Shown here: piece by piece, positions 34,281 through 35,451 of the stretch | Numbering within the stretch: the first letter of the stretch is position 1 | How the letters are laid out: every line of letters starts with the position of its first letter | Source: Alcaligenaceae bacterium | Lineage (GTDB): Bacteria > Pseudomonadota > Gammaproteobacteria > Burkholderiales > Burkholderiaceae_B | Direction of reading: 5' to 3' | Length of the DNA: 35,451 nt | Assembly: GCA_947379755.1 (NCBI GenBank) | Contig: CANCOC010000032.1 | Coordinates: 1 to 35,451 of the forward strand | Notes under the pieces: generated by a model | Database searches by the model: none | The model's input: only the letters and a program-made list of their open reading frames with translations | Told to the model about the DNA's origin: nothing | Made by a program: the position numbers and the translations under genes

Positions 34281-35451
34281 ATGCCTAAACGTACAGACCT
34301 AAAAAGCATTCTGATTATCGGAGCAGGTCCCATCATTATCGGGCAGGCTTGCGAGTTCGACTACTCCGGCGCTCAAGCCTGCAAGGCTTTGAAAGCCGAG
34401 GGTTATCGCACCATTCTGGTCAATAGCAACCCTGCGACCATCATGACCGACCCCGAAACGGCCGATGTGACCTACATCGAACCCATTACCTGGCAAGTCG
34501 TCGAAAAAATCATCGAGAAAGAACGCCCTGATGCTGTTTTGCCAACCATGGGTGGGCAGACTGCGCTCAATTGCGCGCTTGATCTGGACAAGCACGGTGT
34601 ACTTGCAAAATATGGCGTTGAGCTGATTGGTGCCAATGCTCACGCCATCGAAAAAGCAGAAGATCGCCAGAAATTCAAAGTCGCCATGACAGCGATTGGG
34701 CTGGAGTCGGCCAAGTCCGGTGTGGCACACACGCTCGAAGAAGCCTGGGAAGTCCATAAGCGTATCGCAATCGAATTAGGCACCTCAGGGTTTCCTTCTG
34801 TGATCCGTCCGAGCTTTACGCTGGGCGGCAGTGGTGGTGGTATTGCCTACAACGCTGAAGAATTCGAAACCATCTGTCGCCGTGGCCTCGAGGCCTCACC
34901 GACCAATGAGTTACTGATCGAAGAGTCGCTGCTTGGCTGGAAAGAGTTTGAGATGGAGGTCGTGCGTGATACGGCTGACAATTGCATTATTGTGTGCTCG
35001 ATCGAAAACCTCGATCCAATGGGCGTGCATACTGGTGACTCGATTACCGTCGCGCCTGCGCAGACGCTGACCGATAAAGAGTATCAGATCATGCGCAATG
35101 CATCGATCGCTGTATTGCGTGAAATCGGCGTTGATACGGGTGGTTCGAACGTGCAGTTTGCGCTGAATCCGCTCAATGGTCGCATGATCGTGATCGAGAT
35201 GAATCCACGCGTTTCGCGTTCTTCGGCCTTGGCCTCTAAGGCGACTGGTTTCCCGATTGCCAAGGTTGCTGCACGTCTGGCGGTTGGTTATACGCTGGAT
35301 GAACTTAAAAACGAAATCACAGGAGGCGCAACCCCTGCTTCGTTTGAACCCACGATCGATTACGTTGTCACCAAAGTGCCACGTTTTGCTTTCGAAAAAT
35401 TTCCGACTGCCGATGCGCGTCTGACCACTCAGATGAAGTCGGTCGGTGAAG
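34281..35451 (+). CDS. carB: Carbamoyl-phosphate synthase large subunit (3' end outside window)
   Basis: ATP-grasp synthase making carbamoyl phosphate from bicarbonate, ammonia and two ATP. The first 390 codons of about 1080 are present. The start [20 protein letters not shown] is diagnostic. In the first ATP-grasp domain, [16 protein letters not shown] is the glycine-rich loop and [18 protein letters not shown] carries metal and ATP contacts. AAAGAG is 5 bases before the ATG. It forms an operon with carA. The window end cuts it; nothing suggests truncation in the genome. Confidence 0.97.
   Translation, partial: MPKRTDLKSILIIGAGPIIIGQACEFDYSGAQACKALKAEGYRTILVNSNPATIMTDPETADVTYIEPITWQVVEKIIEKERPDAVLPTMGGQTALNCALDLDKHGVLAKYGVELIGANAHAIEKAEDRQKFKVAMTAIGLESAKSGVAHTLEEAWEVHKRIAIELGTSGFPSVIRPSFTLGGSGGGIAYNAEEFETICRRGLEASPTNELLIEESLLGWKEFEMEVVRDTADNCIIVCSIENLDPMGVHTGDSITVAPAQTLTDKEYQIMRNASIAVLREIGVDTGGSNVQFALNPLNGRMIVIEMNPRVSRSSALASKATGFPIAKVAARLAVGYTLDELKNEITGGATPASFEPTIDYVVTKVPRFAFEKFPTADARLTTQMKSVGE

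Overview
The window reads as chromosomal DNA from a betaproteobacterium of order Burkholderiales, most likely an Alcaligenaceae relative of Bordetella/Advenella. This is inferred from the gene order (tsaE-amiC-mutL-miaA convergent on purM, and purM divergent from hda-HAD-pcnB-folK), two orphan Bug/TctC-type periplasmic receptors, and the predicted proteins themselves. Coding density is high. No gap without a gene exceeds 300 bases; the longest is about 210 bases (15337-15545). I see no insertion sequence, prophage, CRISPR array or toxin-antitoxin pair.

Layout. (1) 1-5248: a Bug receptor (minus strand, cut by the window edge) is divergent from a four-gene acyl-CoA operon: two paired acyl-CoA dehydrogenases, a FAS1-like/MaoC hydratase and a CaiB-type CoA-transferase. 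This looks like uptake, CoA activation, dehydrogenation and hydration of an unidentified carboxylic acid. (2) 5282-8600 (minus): hda, HAD phosphatase, pcnB and folK, tightly packed. (3) 8671-9717: purM. (4) 9730-15336 (minus): AEC permease, tsaE, amiC, mutL, miaA, most of them overlapping or abutting. (5) 15546-17621: second Bug receptor with a strong terminator, then xerD and tRNA-Arg(CCU). (6) 17698-26083: DUF3313-type lipoprotein, MFS transporter, a 49-residue membrane protein, then an AddB-like nuclease and an AddA-like helicase-nuclease. (7) 26112-29216: 4.5S SRP RNA, dnaX, ybaB, recR. (8) 29293-32004: a NitT/TauT-type ABC importer operon ending in two hairpins. (9) 32080-35451: tal (minus), divergent from carA and carB, the latter cut by the window end.

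Most of this is conserved housekeeping sequence, and I did not find a clearly new multi-gene defence or mobile system. The observations most worth a second look are: the AddB-like nuclease that has lost cysteines I would expect for its iron-sulfur cluster while its nuclease motif is intact; the unlisted 49-residue membrane protein just upstream of it; the acyl-CoA dehydrogenase pair in which only one subunit keeps a catalytic glutamate; a terminator-like hairpin between a promoter-like element and the second Bug gene; and a structured leader ahead of the MFS gene.
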